From Bradyrhizobium elkanii USDA 76 (GTDB lineage: Bacteria > Pseudomonadota > Alphaproteobacteria > Rhizobiales > Xanthobacteraceae), in the NCBI RefSeq assembly GCF_023278185.1, contig NZ_CP066356.1:2348001-2412000 (forward strand): a DNA stretch of 64,000 nt, written 5' to 3'. The translations under genes and the position numbers were made by a program. Under the pieces are notes generated by a model. That model did no database searches, was not told where the DNA came from, and saw only the letters and a list, made by a program, of their open reading frames with translations. Within the stretch, counting starts at the first letter, position 1; each line of letters opens with the position of its first letter. This document shows, piece after piece, positions 1-8,561 of this stretch.

Positions 1-243
1 CAGGATGAAGCGGTCCATCTTCTTCTGGTCCTTGCGCGGGGTCGCGGAATCCGGATCGAAGCCGCCCTCGGCATCCCCGGCCTTGTCAGGCACCATGCCG
101 GCGACGCGCCCCGGCAGCGCCGCCGCCCACTCCGGCAATGCCGTAAGCCCGGAATGCCCTGCAAGCAGCCTCGACCACACCAGTTCGGTGCCACAGCCTA
201 GCGGGGACACCGTCCCGAGGCCCGTCACAACAATTCGACGCAT
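1..243 (-). CDS. fabF: 3-oxoacyl-ACP synthase II, N-terminal part (runs off the window)
   Basis: Only the first 81 codons are inside the window. The protein begins MRRIVVTGLGTVSPLG, the hallmark N-terminus of KAS II condensing enzymes, followed by the typical W..L..G.SG segment. KAS II elongates acyl-ACP with malonyl-ACP in cytoplasmic fatty acid synthesis, or in a specialised acyl pathway if this is a paralogue. The start is the ATG at 241-243, preceded by AGGAG. The active-site Cys and two His lie outside the window, so activity cannot be judged. A small dyad upstream (319-331) may control it. Confidence 0.85.
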   Translation of the reverse strand, partial: MRRIVVTGLGTVSPLGCGTELVWSRLLAGHSGLTALPEWAAALPGRVAGMVPDKAGDAEGGFDPDSATPRKDQKKMDRFIL

Positions 244-318
244 GGTGCTCCTGTCGCGCCCCTGATGCGAACCGGCATGGCCGGGATTCGAAACCGCCCG
301 GGCGTCGGGTCGTTATAT

Positions 319-331
319 GATGATTGTCATC
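319..331. promoter_or_regulatory. Short dyad upstream of fabF, possible repressor site
   Basis: GATGA-TTG-TCATC is a perfect 5-bp inverted repeat with a 3-base spacer in an AT-rich patch about 75 bp upstream of the fabF start. Size and place suit a TetR-like operator or a promoter element. This is inference from symmetry only. Confidence 0.3.
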
Positions 332-394
332 TATTGTCTCGACCGGCCGGCCGTCAAGGGATTGACTTCGCTCTCAACGCTCCGGTCGACGGAA

Positions 395-1287
395 TCACCT
401 AAACTGATTACTATCGACAATTGGCATTTCCAGATCCGGAAGCGCCTTGCTCCAGCTATCCTCTGCAAACTGCACAAAGCGTCGAACCACATCTGAATCT
501 CGAACTACATATACATTCTCTATATTCTTGAGAAGCGCTCCGTCCTTCAGGTTGGGAGAGCCGAACAGCACAGCGTCACGTGAGCCGCCCTGGAAGATGA
601 TAAACTTGTGATGCAAGCTTGTCTGAAACTCCGCTGTGTTGTCAGTTTCCAAATATCTAACCTCGAACGTCGACGGATAACGACGCTGAGTTCGGAGTAT
701 CCATACGAGACCCTCATTAGCTTGGCATGCATTGTACTGACTAAGTTCGTGTGACATGAAGATGCAGCCTGTCGCCAATTGCATCCAAGCTCGGAAATCT
801 CAAAATTGGCTCCCATGCACTGCTCTAACGCCTCAGTTGATTTTGATCGTCCTCCTTTCTGCAGAACGAGGCGCATCTTGAACGGCTTCCTTGCGTGCGC
901 TTCGCAAATGGAGTTCGCAAACTGCATATTGTCGAATATGAAGAAAGCAGCTTGCACCTCGATGATTGCGCCTCGCTTCATAAGATCGGCGATGCGCGCA
1001 AATGCCGGGGAAGCAACTATCTGCGTTTCGGGAAAATCAGTTGGTCGACAGTAGATGTTTCGAGTTTTTTCTGTCCGTGGCGTAACGCTACCGGGCTGGA
1101 GATGCTGTGCGATAAGCTTGTAAGGATAAACCGGTGTCTGGTATTGATATGCTTTGCAGGCAGGATCATTGAAGATGACTTCAAAGATTGGCTCAGCGTT
1201 CGACTGGGTTGATGCGAAGAATAAGCTCAACAGGACCGCCCAAGCTGGCGCGCGTATAGTCGACGCACCCCACCGTGATGCTCGCAC
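395..1287 (-). pseudogene. Secreted phospholipase-D-like protein, frameshifted
   Basis: Two overlapping minus-strand frames together look like one PLD-family protein of about 295 aa. The upstream frame (from a GTG at 1287) has a hydrophobic signal-peptide-like segment (AVLLSLFFASTQSNA) and runs to an HAKLM motif near position 720, after which it becomes unrelated sequence. The downstream frame (open from 784 to 395) carries the HKD-type motif HHKFIIF followed by FGSPNLKDGALLKNIENVYVV-like residues, as in Nuc/PLD hydrolases. The switch must lie between about 784 and 700. Either a real frameshift mutation, a sequencing error, or two independent genes is possible; the first is most likely. Its 5' end overlaps the 3' end of the 384-aa gene upstream by 95 bp. 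GC is lower than in the flanks. Confidence 0.55.
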
Positions 1288-2347
1288 CAGCTTGGCCGAA
1301 TGCCTGAAAGGGCACGTCCACCACGATTCGCCCCTCAGTTGGGCTGACAGCCGTGAACGAAACCGTTACTCCCTTTAAAGCTGCAGTGAGCGCGAAGTAC
1401 CAGCTGATGCCGCAGAAGGTTCCCGAATCGCTAAAAGTAACCGACGGCTTCAATTTCCCAAAAGTGTAGTCGAACAAAACCTTCCGCGGGAAATAATAGA
1501 GGAAAGCATTCCCGTTTAGGATCTTAACGTCTTTGTTGGGTGTTTGAGACTTCAGAATATCGTCCGCAACTTTGCCTTTGGCAACATTGTCTTGGCTAAA
1601 ACTGGCCGTTCCAGTCTTGTTGTCCCTTTGTGTCCAACTGAGTTCATGAAGCGCGCTTCCGCCCTTTGGACAGAGCCCTCCAGGTAGTTCAACGTTTTCC
1701 GAATAGACTATGAAATGAGAGCTAGTTGAGCCAACGAGCAATGGTTGCAGCGGCTTGAAGCTGGCGAGACTTCCTAGCAGATCCGGGAACGGTAATGAAT
1801 TAACAAGGAAAACGAAGAAAGTTCGGAAATTAGTGTAAAGTGCGCCAGTACGCAAAAGGTTGAACTGATTGACGTCGGGATTCCCATTGCTGTCGACCAT
1901 TCCAATTTGGGTCAGCAGTGCATCGAGATTCGCCGGGTTGGGGCCAAGAGTCACGGTGAATTTGCCATGAGCCCCTGCAGAGTACTGCAGCCTTGTGCCG
2001 TTGGGGTTGGGCACAACCGTTGCTTTGCCGTTAGTATAGGTGATTACGTCCTCAGCGAGGAAGGCGTTTCGATCACCATCGATGTGAATGGCTATCCGAA
2101 TTTCTGCGTCGACGGTGAACTCGGTACTTCCACCTGCAATGCGGACCTTGATAGAACCGGAAGGAATTTCAGCGGTAACGGCAAGACCCGAATAGGGAAA
2201 CGGCATGTTTTTTAGGAAAGACCCCTGGGCAACCTTCTGGATCTCAAAGTCGACTGCGTGCTGGAGGAATTCGAAGCTAACGCCAAAGCCAAACTTCATA
2301 TCACATAGCGCTCTAGTTTCTTGGTGAATGTCCGCAAGTGTCGGCAT
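1193..2347 (-). CDS. Unrecognised 384-aa protein in low-GC patch
   Basis: I do not recognise this family. The ATG at 2345-2347 has a GGAGAG ribosome site 5 bases upstream. There is no signal peptide or membrane segment. The sequence is rich in beta-prone stretches, with a middle part of alternating hydrophobic residues and a C-terminal half containing a Cys pair region (FCGISWYFALTAAL near residue 320) and a final Cys. Composition and codon use (more A/T-ending codons than neighbours) suggest horizontal acquisition. The 3' end overlaps the start of the PLD-like gene, which suggests the two arrived together and were translationally coupled. A structural or surface beta-sandwich role would be a guess. 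Confidence 0.7.
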   Translation of the reverse strand: MPTLADIHQETRALCDMKFGFGVSFEFLQHAVDFEIQKVAQGSFLKNMPFPYSGLAVTAEIPSGSIKVRIAGGSTEFTVDAEIRIAIHIDGDRNAFLAEDVITYTNGKATVVPNPNGTRLQYSAGAHGKFTVTLGPNPANLDALLTQIGMVDSNGNPDVNQFNLLRTGALYTNFRTFFVFLVNSLPFPDLLGSLASFKPLQPLLVGSTSSHFIVYSENVELPGGLCPKGGSALHELSWTQRDNKTGTASFSQDNVAKGKVADDILKSQTPNKDVKILNGNAFLYYFPRKVLFDYTFGKLKPSVTFSDSGTFCGISWYFALTAALKGVTVSFTAVSPTEGRIVVDVPFQAFGQAGASITVGCVDYTRASLGGPVELILRINPVER

Positions 2348-2674
2348 AGATGCTCTCCATCAGCGGTTGCGCTACCCTGAGTGGAATACTCCCCTAGGTG
2401 CAGAGTCAACCCGCAGTTGTCCGGAGTGCCAAACTGCCGCATTACAACTTCCGTCGCGATTTACTGCTTAGTTTGGGGCGACTTAGACCACTGACACATT
2501 TGCTTGAGCCCTAGGCGGCGTGAAACCGCGGCTTGCGAGGCCCATAAACTTGGTCGAGCAGGAGGCTAAGTTGGTAGGATTCACAGCGCAGCGAAGCCGC
2601 TTACGGTTGTATTTGTTGGCCTCTTTCGATTGTCCGCCGCTGCGATCCATCCCAATCGCGCCTTCGGTTCAAGT
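2348..2674. other. Intergenic stretch, no gene seen
   Basis: About 330 bases upstream of the 384-aa gene. No frame with coding character. It must hold the promoter of that gene, but I see no convincing -35/-10 pair. It marks the right boundary of the lower-GC patch, with GC rising again after about 2640. Confidence 0.5.
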
Positions 2675-3114
2675 AGTCACTTTATCTCTTCCAGTAGCTC
2701 CGCACCTCCCCCAACAACGCCCGAATCTGCCGTCGCTCCTCGATCGCATCCCTGCTGAACAGGCCGTGCTTGCGCGCGTTCCGGTTTGCTCATGGCGCGC
2801 CGGATCCCCTTGCGCCGCCATGCGGCAGCGCGTCTTGCCGTGCACCGCCGGCGCGCGGCAAGATCCGCCGCAGCGGGTCCTGGCGCCACAGCGCGGGCTC
2901 GCCAGCATCGGGCCGGCTATTCTGATGTGATAGCTCGTGCCTGCGCGTCTTGCCTGGCATCGGCGGCATCACGCGCTCGCCTGACGCCCGCAGCCTTCGG
3001 CGCCGCGCCGCGGATGCCGGCTCCTGGTCCGACACGATCACGTTCGCATGCCGGATGACGTTTGCCGACGATGGCGTTGCCGCCGCCCTCCGCCTTCACG
3101 TTCTGAACGGTGAT
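2675..3114 (-). pseudogene. Decayed duplicate of the 220-aa/HGGA gene pair
   Basis: This 440-bp stretch aligns base for base over most of its length with 3723-4170. It holds the remains of the C-terminal ~60 codons of the 220-aa protein (readable as VKAEGGGNAIVG) and the HGGA-type small gene. The small gene is broken in two visible ways: its ATG, intact at 3989-3991 in the other copy, is changed to ACG here, and four bases are missing at the HGG codons so the frame is lost. The upstream two thirds of the larger gene are absent. This is the remnant of a local duplication, with the second copy under selection. Confidence 0.75.
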
Positions 3115-3319
3115 AAGTCCGACAGGCCGGCAATTGGAAAGAGAGGGTTACTTCTTCGGTCGGACGCAATGCCCTTAGGGTTGGCGTCGGCAGCTTACAG
3201 GGGCTAGCCCGGATGGACGGTCCGTAGTTCTACCATGACCCGGAATTCCAGCTGCCCGGCGCCGGAGCGGGCGCTAGGTTGATAGCGCGGGGGCGGCGCC
3301 TTGAGGTCAGGAGGCCGCA

Positions 3320-3403
3320 ATGGAGCGTCTGTACTTGGGCATCACCGTCACCAGCACTTACGCGCTGGTCACCTTTGCGCTGATGCTGGCTTTCGTGCAC
3401 TGA
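3320..3403 (+). CDS. Candidate 27-aa hydrophobic microprotein
   Basis: ATG to TGA, 28 codons, preceded by a strong AGGAGG ribosome site 5 bases upstream (3309-3314). The product, MERLYLGITVTSTYALVTFA plus LMLAFVH, is one hydrophobic helix and would be a single-pass inner-membrane peptide. It lies between the two copies of a duplication, on the opposite strand. Length is below normal gene-calling cut-offs. Support rests on the ribosome site and the composition; no homology was tested. Confidence 0.5.
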   Translation: MERLYLGITVTSTYALVTFALMLAFVH

Positions 3404-3508
3404 CCGCCGGGAATCCGGAGGGGCCGCAACGGGTGTGTTGTCGTCTTCGCGGAACGCGGCAATGTCGGCGACCGGCAACCTTTTACTGCGTCAGCGGGTT
3501 TAATATTC

Positions 3509-3598
3509 ATGCCGAGGCCTGTAGCGATAACCCTGATGAGTTTGGCCGTTGCAACGCTCACGGCGTTCGGCATCGCCGCAGCCCTCATGATCCATTAG
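3509..3598 (+). CDS. Candidate 29-aa hydrophobic microprotein
   Basis: ATG to TAG, 30 codons. The peptide starts MPRPVAITLMSLAVATLTAF and ends GIAAALMIH: two charged residues at most, then one membrane helix ending in His, like the 27-aa ORF 106 bp upstream which also ends in a hydrophobic run plus His. The ribosome site is weak. The two may be a pair of related small membrane peptides, or the similarity may be chance hydrophobicity. Confidence 0.35.
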   Translation: MPRPVAITLMSLAVATLTAFGIAAALMIH

Positions 3599-3722
3599 CA
3601 GGAATGGGCCACCGGGATTTCGCGCCGCGCGGCGGCCTGTCTCCAGATCATGCCTTTGCCCCGAAGCCGATCGCGCCTGCCTGATCCGCTCGCGCGTATG
3701 CGCGCGGCCATTTGCGAAACGC

Positions 3723-4170
3723 AGTCACTTCATCCCCTCCAGCAGCTTCCGCACCTCCCTCAATAACGCCCGGATCTGCCTTCGCTCGGCGATCGCATCG
3801 CCCGCGAACCGGCCGTGCTTGCGCGCATTCCGGTTCGCCCGTGGCGCGCCGGATCCCTTTGCGCCGCCGTGCATGCGGCAGCGCGTCTTGCCGCGCACTG
3901 CCGGCGCGCGGCAAGAACCGCCGCGGCGGGTCCTGGCGCCGCAACGTGGGCTCGCCAGCATCGGGCCGGGCGTTTGGATGTGGCCGCTCATGCCTGTGCG
4001 TCCCGCCCGGCATCGGCGGAATTCCGCCGTCGGCTCGAACCCGCAGCCTTCGGCGCAGTCCGCGCCGCGGATGCCGGGGTGTTGTCGGACACGATCACGC
4101 TCGCATGCTGCGTGACGTTGCCGACGATCGCGTTGCCGCCGTCCTCGACCTTGACGTTCTGCACGGTGAT
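3723..4170. repeat. Intact copy of a ~445-bp duplication (other copy 2675-3114)
   Basis: Direct-repeat partner of 2675-3114, about 600 bp away. Both copies run from an AGTCAC core to the sequence ACGGTGAT. Identity is high but not complete, with small indels (440 against 448 bp), so the duplication is old enough for the left copy to decay. This copy covers the whole 88-aa gene and the 3' end of the 220-aa gene. Confidence 0.8.
3725..3991 (-). CDS. 88-aa HGGA-motif protein
   Basis: Starts MSGHIQTPGPMLASPRCGAR and contains two Cys (CGAR and SC-R near residues 17-25, then CRMHGGAKGSGAP near 40) and the HGG.KGSGAP.GNRNA-like core with R.NARKHG, ending in a charged helix (RRQIRALLREVRKLLEGMK). 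Small proteins with this HGG..-GAP..N..KHG pattern are widespread in rhizobia and phage-like regions; their role is unknown, and the Cys/His set suggests metal or nucleic-acid binding. The ATG overlaps the stop of the 220-aa gene as ATGA (3988-3991), so the two are translationally coupled. A ruined second copy lies at 2675-3114. Confidence 0.7.
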   Translation of the reverse strand: MSGHIQTPGPMLASPRCGARTRRGGSCRAPAVRGKTRCRMHGGAKGSGAPRANRNARKHGRFAGDAIAERRQIRALLREVRKLLEGMK

Positions 4171-4650
4171 GGCGGGCTCGCCATGGCTGCGGTGGCGGTT
4201 CAGCGCCTCGATCTGAGCGGGAAAGGTGCGGGCGAGCCGGCCGAGCGCGCGCGCGGCGCTGTCGTGCTGGGCGAGGTCCTTGGCATGCGCGAGGTGATGG
4301 GCGCATCGCATCGCCATCACGTGAACCGACACCATCTGCGCCACCAGCATGGCCTCGACGGAATCCCGCGGCCGAAGGCTCCTCACCATCGAGATCATGA
4401 AGGCGAGGTTGACCTCGCAGGGCTTGCCGCCGCTCACGCTGGCCTTGACCAATTGCCGCAGGATGCCGTCCATCGCGGCGCGATCGGCGACCCCCAGTGC
4501 GTTCGCCATCAGCTGCGCGCCGAGCTCGGGATCAGGATGGTCGATGCAGAAGCCGTGCGGCGAGAACTTGATCCGCGGCGGTGCGGCAGCCTGGGTCGGG
4601 CCGGGTGCGGCGGCCATCGTCGGCACGGTGATGTCGGGTGCAGGTGTCAT
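3988..4650 (-). CDS. 220-aa conserved rhizobial protein of unknown function
   Basis: From the ATG at 4648-4650 (AGGAA site 8 bases upstream; an upstream in-frame start at 4722 lacks one). A Pro/Ala-rich N-terminus is followed by a helical core with A.MLVAQMVSVHVMAMRCAHHL and L.RLARTFPAQIEALNRHRS, then a small C-terminal ITVQNVKVEDGGNAIVGNV segment of beta character. From memory this resembles a family frequent in Bradyrhizobium and Rhodopseudomonas that pairs with the HGGA small protein encoded immediately downstream. Function is unknown. Its C-terminal part was duplicated in the left copy. Confidence 0.65.
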   Translation of the reverse strand: MTPAPDITVPTMAAAPGPTQAAAPPRIKFSPHGFCIDHPDPELGAQLMANALGVADRAAMDGILRQLVKASVSGGKPCEVNLAFMISMVRSLRPRDSVEAMLVAQMVSVHVMAMRCAHHLAHAKDLAQHDSAARALGRLARTFPAQIEALNRHRSHGEPAITVQNVKVEDGGNAIVGNVTQHASVIVSDNTPASAARTAPKAAGSSRRRNSADAGRDAQA

Positions 4651-5065
4651 GTCGATGGTTCCTGGAACGCGCGCGGCAAGCGCGCAGGCGATCGCTCGCT
4701 GCGCCGGCCGGGGCGATGTCAATTGTGGGGAGGGGTTTCGGTCGCACGTGCATCCGTCGCGCCCGCGGTTGCGGGCGAGGGGGGCGCTTGCACGATTTCG
4801 GAATATTGGAAATGTATCCCTGATTTGCCCGACGCGTCAAGCGGCCCTGTCGGGCGCCGGGCAGCCGCCGGCTCCTTTGCATGGGGTTGTTTTCGATATT
4901 TTGGCGAAGCGCCCGGCGGGGAGTTCCGCCGCCGTCGCCCGCAGTCATGCCGGCAAGGCACGGTGCGATCCGTGTTAGCGGGTACCGTGCGCCGATTGGA
5001 TCATTATACTGGCCGGAACGTTGCGAAGGCGTGGCGAGGCGCCGGCCTGGGATGAAGGAGCATCG
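4651..5065. other. Divergent intergenic region
   Basis: 415 bases between two divergent genes (220-aa gene leftward, molybdoenzyme rightward). No coding frame stands out. A TATACT box lies at 5005-5010, about 55 bp before the molybdoenzyme start, without a clear -35 partner. Nothing else recognised. Confidence 0.4.
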
Positions 5066-7387
5066 ATGAGCGAGACCATTGGCCACCCCGATCCCGGCCT
5101 CGATCTGTCCGACGGGTTCAAGCCGCACACCTCGCATTGGGGCGTGTTCTCGGCGCGGCTCGGCAGAGCGGGTCTCGAAGTCAGGCCCTATGCCGCTGAT
5201 CCCGATCCGAACCGCATCATCAACAATTTTCCCGGCGCGTTGCGCCACCAGGCGCGCATCGCGCAGCCTGCGATCCGCCGCGGCTGGCTCGAGCGCGGGC
5301 CCGGTCCCGATGACCGCCGCGGCCGCGACGAGTTCGTCTCGGTGAGCTGGGAGCAGGCGCTCGATCTGCTCGGCGGCGAGCTGACGCGGATCCGCGACAC
5401 GATCGGCCCCGGCGCGGTGTTCGGCGGCTCCTACGGCTGGTCGAGCGCGGGCCGCTTCCACCACGCGCAGAGCCAGGTGCATCGCTTCCTCAACATCGCC
5501 ATGGGCGGTTATGTCCGTTCGGTAAACACCTATTCCTCGGGCGCGTCCTCGGTGCTGCTGCCGCAGATCCTGACCGGCTACGAGGATATCACCAAGCGCA
5601 ACGTCACCTGGGAGCAGATCGCGGCCGAAACCGACATCGTGCTGGCGTTCGGCGGCATGGCGCTGAAGAACTCGATGGTGGCCGGCGGCTCGATCAGCAA
5701 GCATGTCGAGCGCGGCGCGATGGCAGCCGCGCGGCGGCGCGGCTGCGAATTCGTGCTGGTCAGTCCGCTGCGCGATGATCTCCCGGTCGAGGCCGGCGCC
5801 GAATGGCTGACGGCCACACCCGGCACCGACACCGCGCTGATGCTCGGCATCGTCCACACTTTGGTCAGCGAAGGCCTGCACGATCAGGCCTTCCTCGATC
5901 GCTACACCGAGGGCTGGCCGGTGTTTTTGCGCTATCTCACCGGCGAGAGCGACGGTGTGTCCAAGAACGCCGAATGGGCCGCGGCGATCTGCGGCATCGA
6001 GGCCGGCATCATCAGGGCGCTCGCGCGGCGGCTCGCCGGGCGTCGTGCGCTGATCACCGTGTCGCATTCGCTGCAGCGCGCCGAGCATGGCGAGCAGCCG
6101 GTGTGGATGGGCATGGTGCTGGCGGCGGCGCTCGGCCAGATCGGCCTGCCCGGCGGCGGCTACGCCTATTCGCTCGGCGCGATCGGCTATTACGGCCGCC
6201 GCGTCAATGCGGTGCCCGGACCGACGCTCGGGCAGGGCCGCAACGGCGTTGCCGACTTCATTCCGGTGGCGCGCATCGCCGACATGCTGCTCAATCCCGG
6301 CACCACCTATCGCTACAATGGCGAGACGCGGACCTATCCGGATATCCGCCTGGTCTATTGGGCCGGCGGCAATCCGTTCCACCATCATCAGGACCTCAAC
6401 CGCCTGCGCAAGGCGTTTGCGCGGCTCGACACGCTGGTGGTGCATGAGCTGGCCTGGACTGCCACCGCGCGCCACGCCGACATCGTGCTGCCCTCGACCA
6501 TGACGCTGGAGCGCGAGGACATCGGCTATTCCAGCAACGATCCCTTGATGGTCGCGATGCACCGGATCGCCGAGCCGTTCGGCCTCGCCCGCGACGACTA
6601 CGAGATCTTCGCCGATCTCGCCGAGCGGTTGGGGGCCCGCGAGCCGTTCACCGAGGGGCGCACGTCGCGGCAATGGCTTGAACATCTCTTCGAACCGACC
6701 CGCAAGGCGCTCGCCGCGCGCGGGCTCGAAGCGCCGAGCTTCGAGGAGTTCTGGGCGCGCGGCAGCCTGGTGGTGCCGCAGCATCTCGACGACGGCGGCT
6801 CACTGCGCCGTTTTCGCGAGGACCCCCTCGCGCGGCCGCTGCCGACGCCGAGCGGGCGCATCGAGATCTTTTCGCAGAAGATCGCTAGCCACGGCGATGC
6901 GGATTGTCCGGGCCATCCGGTCTGGCTCGAGAAGACCGACACGCCGACATCTGGCGCGCCGTGCTTCCTCGTCGCCAACCAGCCGGTGACGCGGCTGCAC
7001 AGCCAGCTCGACTTCGGCGGTCACTCGCTCGACGCCAAGCATCGCGGCCGCGAGGTCGCGCGCATGAATCCGCGCGACGCCAAGCCGCGCGGCATCGCCG
7101 ATGGCGACATCATCCGCATCTTCAACGCGCGCGGTGCCTGCCTCGCCGCGGTGCATGTCACCGACGGCATCGCGCCCGGCGTGGTCCAGCTGCCGACCGG
7201 CGCCTGGTACGACCCGATGGACCCCGAGGAGGAGGCGCCGCTCTGCGTGCACGGCAATCCGAACGTGCTGACGCGCGACATCGGCACGTCATCCTTCGCG
7301 CAGGGCTGCACCGGCCAGCTCACGAGCGTCGAGGTCGAGCGTTTCAACGGCAATCTGCCGCCGATCCGTGCGTTCGATCCGGCGTAA
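5066..7387 (+). CDS. Molybdopterin oxidoreductase, biotin/TMAO/DMSO sulfoxide reductase family (BisC-like)
   Basis: 773 aa from the ATG at 5066, chosen for GAAGGAG 7 bases upstream; the frame is open further but only in arginine-rich non-coding sequence. It reduces S- or N-oxides using a bis-MGD molybdenum cofactor. Seen: SYGWSSAGRFHHA near residue 127, the NTYSSGAS segment near 154-161 whose first Ser after Tyr (about S157) aligns with the Mo-ligating Ser of DMSO/TMAO reductases, and the C-terminal guanine-dinucleotide binding domain (NQPVTRLHSQ, DGDIIRIFNARG). There is no twin-arginine signal and no N-terminal Fe-S Cys set, which points to a cytoplasmic BisC-like rather than TorA/DmsA-like enzyme. 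No maturation chaperone gene is adjacent. Confidence 0.88.
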   Translation: MSETIGHPDPGLDLSDGFKPHTSHWGVFSARLGRAGLEVRPYAADPDPNRIINNFPGALRHQARIAQPAIRRGWLERGPGPDDRRGRDEFVSVSWEQALDLLGGELTRIRDTIGPGAVFGGSYGWSSAGRFHHAQSQVHRFLNIAMGGYVRSVNTYSSGASSVLLPQILTGYEDITKRNVTWEQIAAETDIVLAFGGMALKNSMVAGGSISKHVERGAMAAARRRGCEFVLVSPLRDDLPVEAGAEWLTATPGTDTALMLGIVHTLVSEGLHDQAFLDRYTEGWPVFLRYLTGESDGVSKNAEWAAAICGIEAGIIRALARRLAGRRALITVSHSLQRAEHGEQPVWMGMVLAAALGQIGLPGGGYAYSLGAIGYYGRRVNAVPGPTLGQGRNGVADFIPVARIADMLLNPGTTYRYNGETRTYPDIRLVYWAGGNPFHHHQDLNRLRKAFARLDTLVVHELAWTATARHADIVLPSTMTLEREDIGYSSNDPLMVAMHRIAEPFGLARDDYEIFADLAERLGAREPFTEGRTSRQWLEHLFEPTRKALAARGLEAPSFEEFWARGSLVVPQHLDDGGSLRRFREDPLARPLPTPSGRIEIFSQKIASHGDADCPGHPVWLEKTDTPTSGAPCFLVANQPVTRLHSQLDFGGHSLDAKHRGREVARMNPRDAKPRGIADGDIIRIFNARGACLAAVHVTDGIAPGVVQLPTGAWYDPMDPEEEAPLCVHGNPNVLTRDIGTSSFAQGCTGQLTSVEVERFNGNLPPIRAFDPA

Positions 7388-7491
7388 TTTCACGCGGGAG
7401 ATCACGAACAAATCATCGCTGGGCGCTGGATGGCGTTCAGCCGTTCGGCTACGGCATCACGAGATCGACCCTGATTTTCGGACCTGTCCAG

Positions 7492-8535
7492 ATGCACCTG
7501 AAAACCCTGTTTCACCTTGCCGTCGCTGCGACCGTCGCGCTCGGATCGTCCAGCGCGTTGGCGCAATCGGCCGCCGAGCCGGCCTATGGACCGGAACTGC
7601 AGGGTTTCGACTATCCCTATCCGGTCGAGCATTATCGCTTCAGCTCGCAGGGGCAGGAGCTCGACATGGCCTATCTCGACGTCAAGCCGGCGACGCCGAA
7701 CGGGCAGACCGCGGTGCTGCTGCACGGCAAGAATTTCTGTGCCGCGACCTGGGACGGCACCATCAAGGCGCTCAGCGGCGCCGGCTATCGCGTGATCGCG
7801 ATCGACCAGATCGGCTTCTGCAAGTCCAGCAAGCCCGAGCGCTATCAGTTCACCTTCCAGCAGCTCGCCGGCAACAGCCGCGCGCTGCTCGCCTCGCTCG
7901 GAATCGCGCATGCGATCATGGTCGGCCACTCGACCGGCGGCATGCTCGCGATGCGCTATGCCCTGATGTATCCGGAGGCCACCGACCAGCTGGTGCTGGT
8001 CGATCCGATCGGCCTGGAGGACTGGAAGGCCAAGGGCGTGCCGTGGCTCAGCCTCGACGGCTGGATGCAGCGCGAGACGCGCGTCACCGCGGACAGCATC
8101 CGCGCCTATGAGCGTGCCACCTATTACGCCGACACCTGGGATGCGTCCTACGAGACGTGGGTGCAGATGCTGGCCGGCATGTATCGCGGTCCGGGCCGCG
8201 CCGCCGTGGCGTCAAGCTCGGCGCGGCTCTACGACATGATCGCGACCCAGCCGGTGTTCTACGAGTTCGAGCAGATCAAGCCGCCGACGCTGCTGTTTGT
8301 CGGCGACAAGGACACCACCGCGATCGGCAAGGACACCGCGCCGCCGGAGATCCGCAAGACGCTCGGCAATTATCCGGTGCTGGGCAAGGAGGCCGCGAAG
8401 CGGATTCCGCATGCGCAGCTGATCGAATTCCCCGACCTCGGCCATTCGCCGCAGATCCAGGCGCCGGCGCGCTTCCACGAGGCGCTGCTCGGCTGGCTGC
8501 AGCATCCGGAGACCGGCGCGACGCTGGTCAAGTAG
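7492..8535 (+). CDS. Exported alpha/beta hydrolase
   Basis: 347 aa with a clear Sec signal (MHLKTLFHLAVAATVALGSS to ALAQ). The fold motifs are complete: oxyanion LLHGKNF, nucleophile elbow GHSTGG (Ser about 147), acid in VGDKDTTA and the catalytic His in LGHSPQ. It likely hydrolyses an ester, lactone or amide in the periplasm. The broad proline-iminopeptidase/epoxide-hydrolase-like group gives no substrate. It follows the sulfoxide reductase by about 100 bp and precedes the PhzF gene by 26 bp, so it may share a transcript with either. Confidence 0.85.
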   Translation: MHLKTLFHLAVAATVALGSSSALAQSAAEPAYGPELQGFDYPYPVEHYRFSSQGQELDMAYLDVKPATPNGQTAVLLHGKNFCAATWDGTIKALSGAGYRVIAIDQIGFCKSSKPERYQFTFQQLAGNSRALLASLGIAHAIMVGHSTGGMLAMRYALMYPEATDQLVLVDPIGLEDWKAKGVPWLSLDGWMQRETRVTADSIRAYERATYYADTWDASYETWVQMLAGMYRGPGRAAVASSSARLYDMIATQPVFYEFEQIKPPTLLFVGDKDTTAIGKDTAPPEIRKTLGNYPVLGKEAAKRIPHAQLIEFPDLGHSPQIQAPARFHEALLGWLQHPETGATLVK

Positions 8536-8561
8536 GGACGGCGAAACAAGCGAGCGACATC

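Noticed and set aside
4532..6784. Open minus-strand frame of 750 codons across the molybdoenzyme gene
   Set aside because: Antisense of a clear BisC-like gene and of intergenic DNA; no ribosome site and arginine/glutamate-rich composition.
6904..7491. Longer N-terminus for the exported hydrolase
   Set aside because: The upstream frame overlaps the end of the molybdoenzyme gene and is arginine-rich; the ATG at 7492 starts a good signal peptide.
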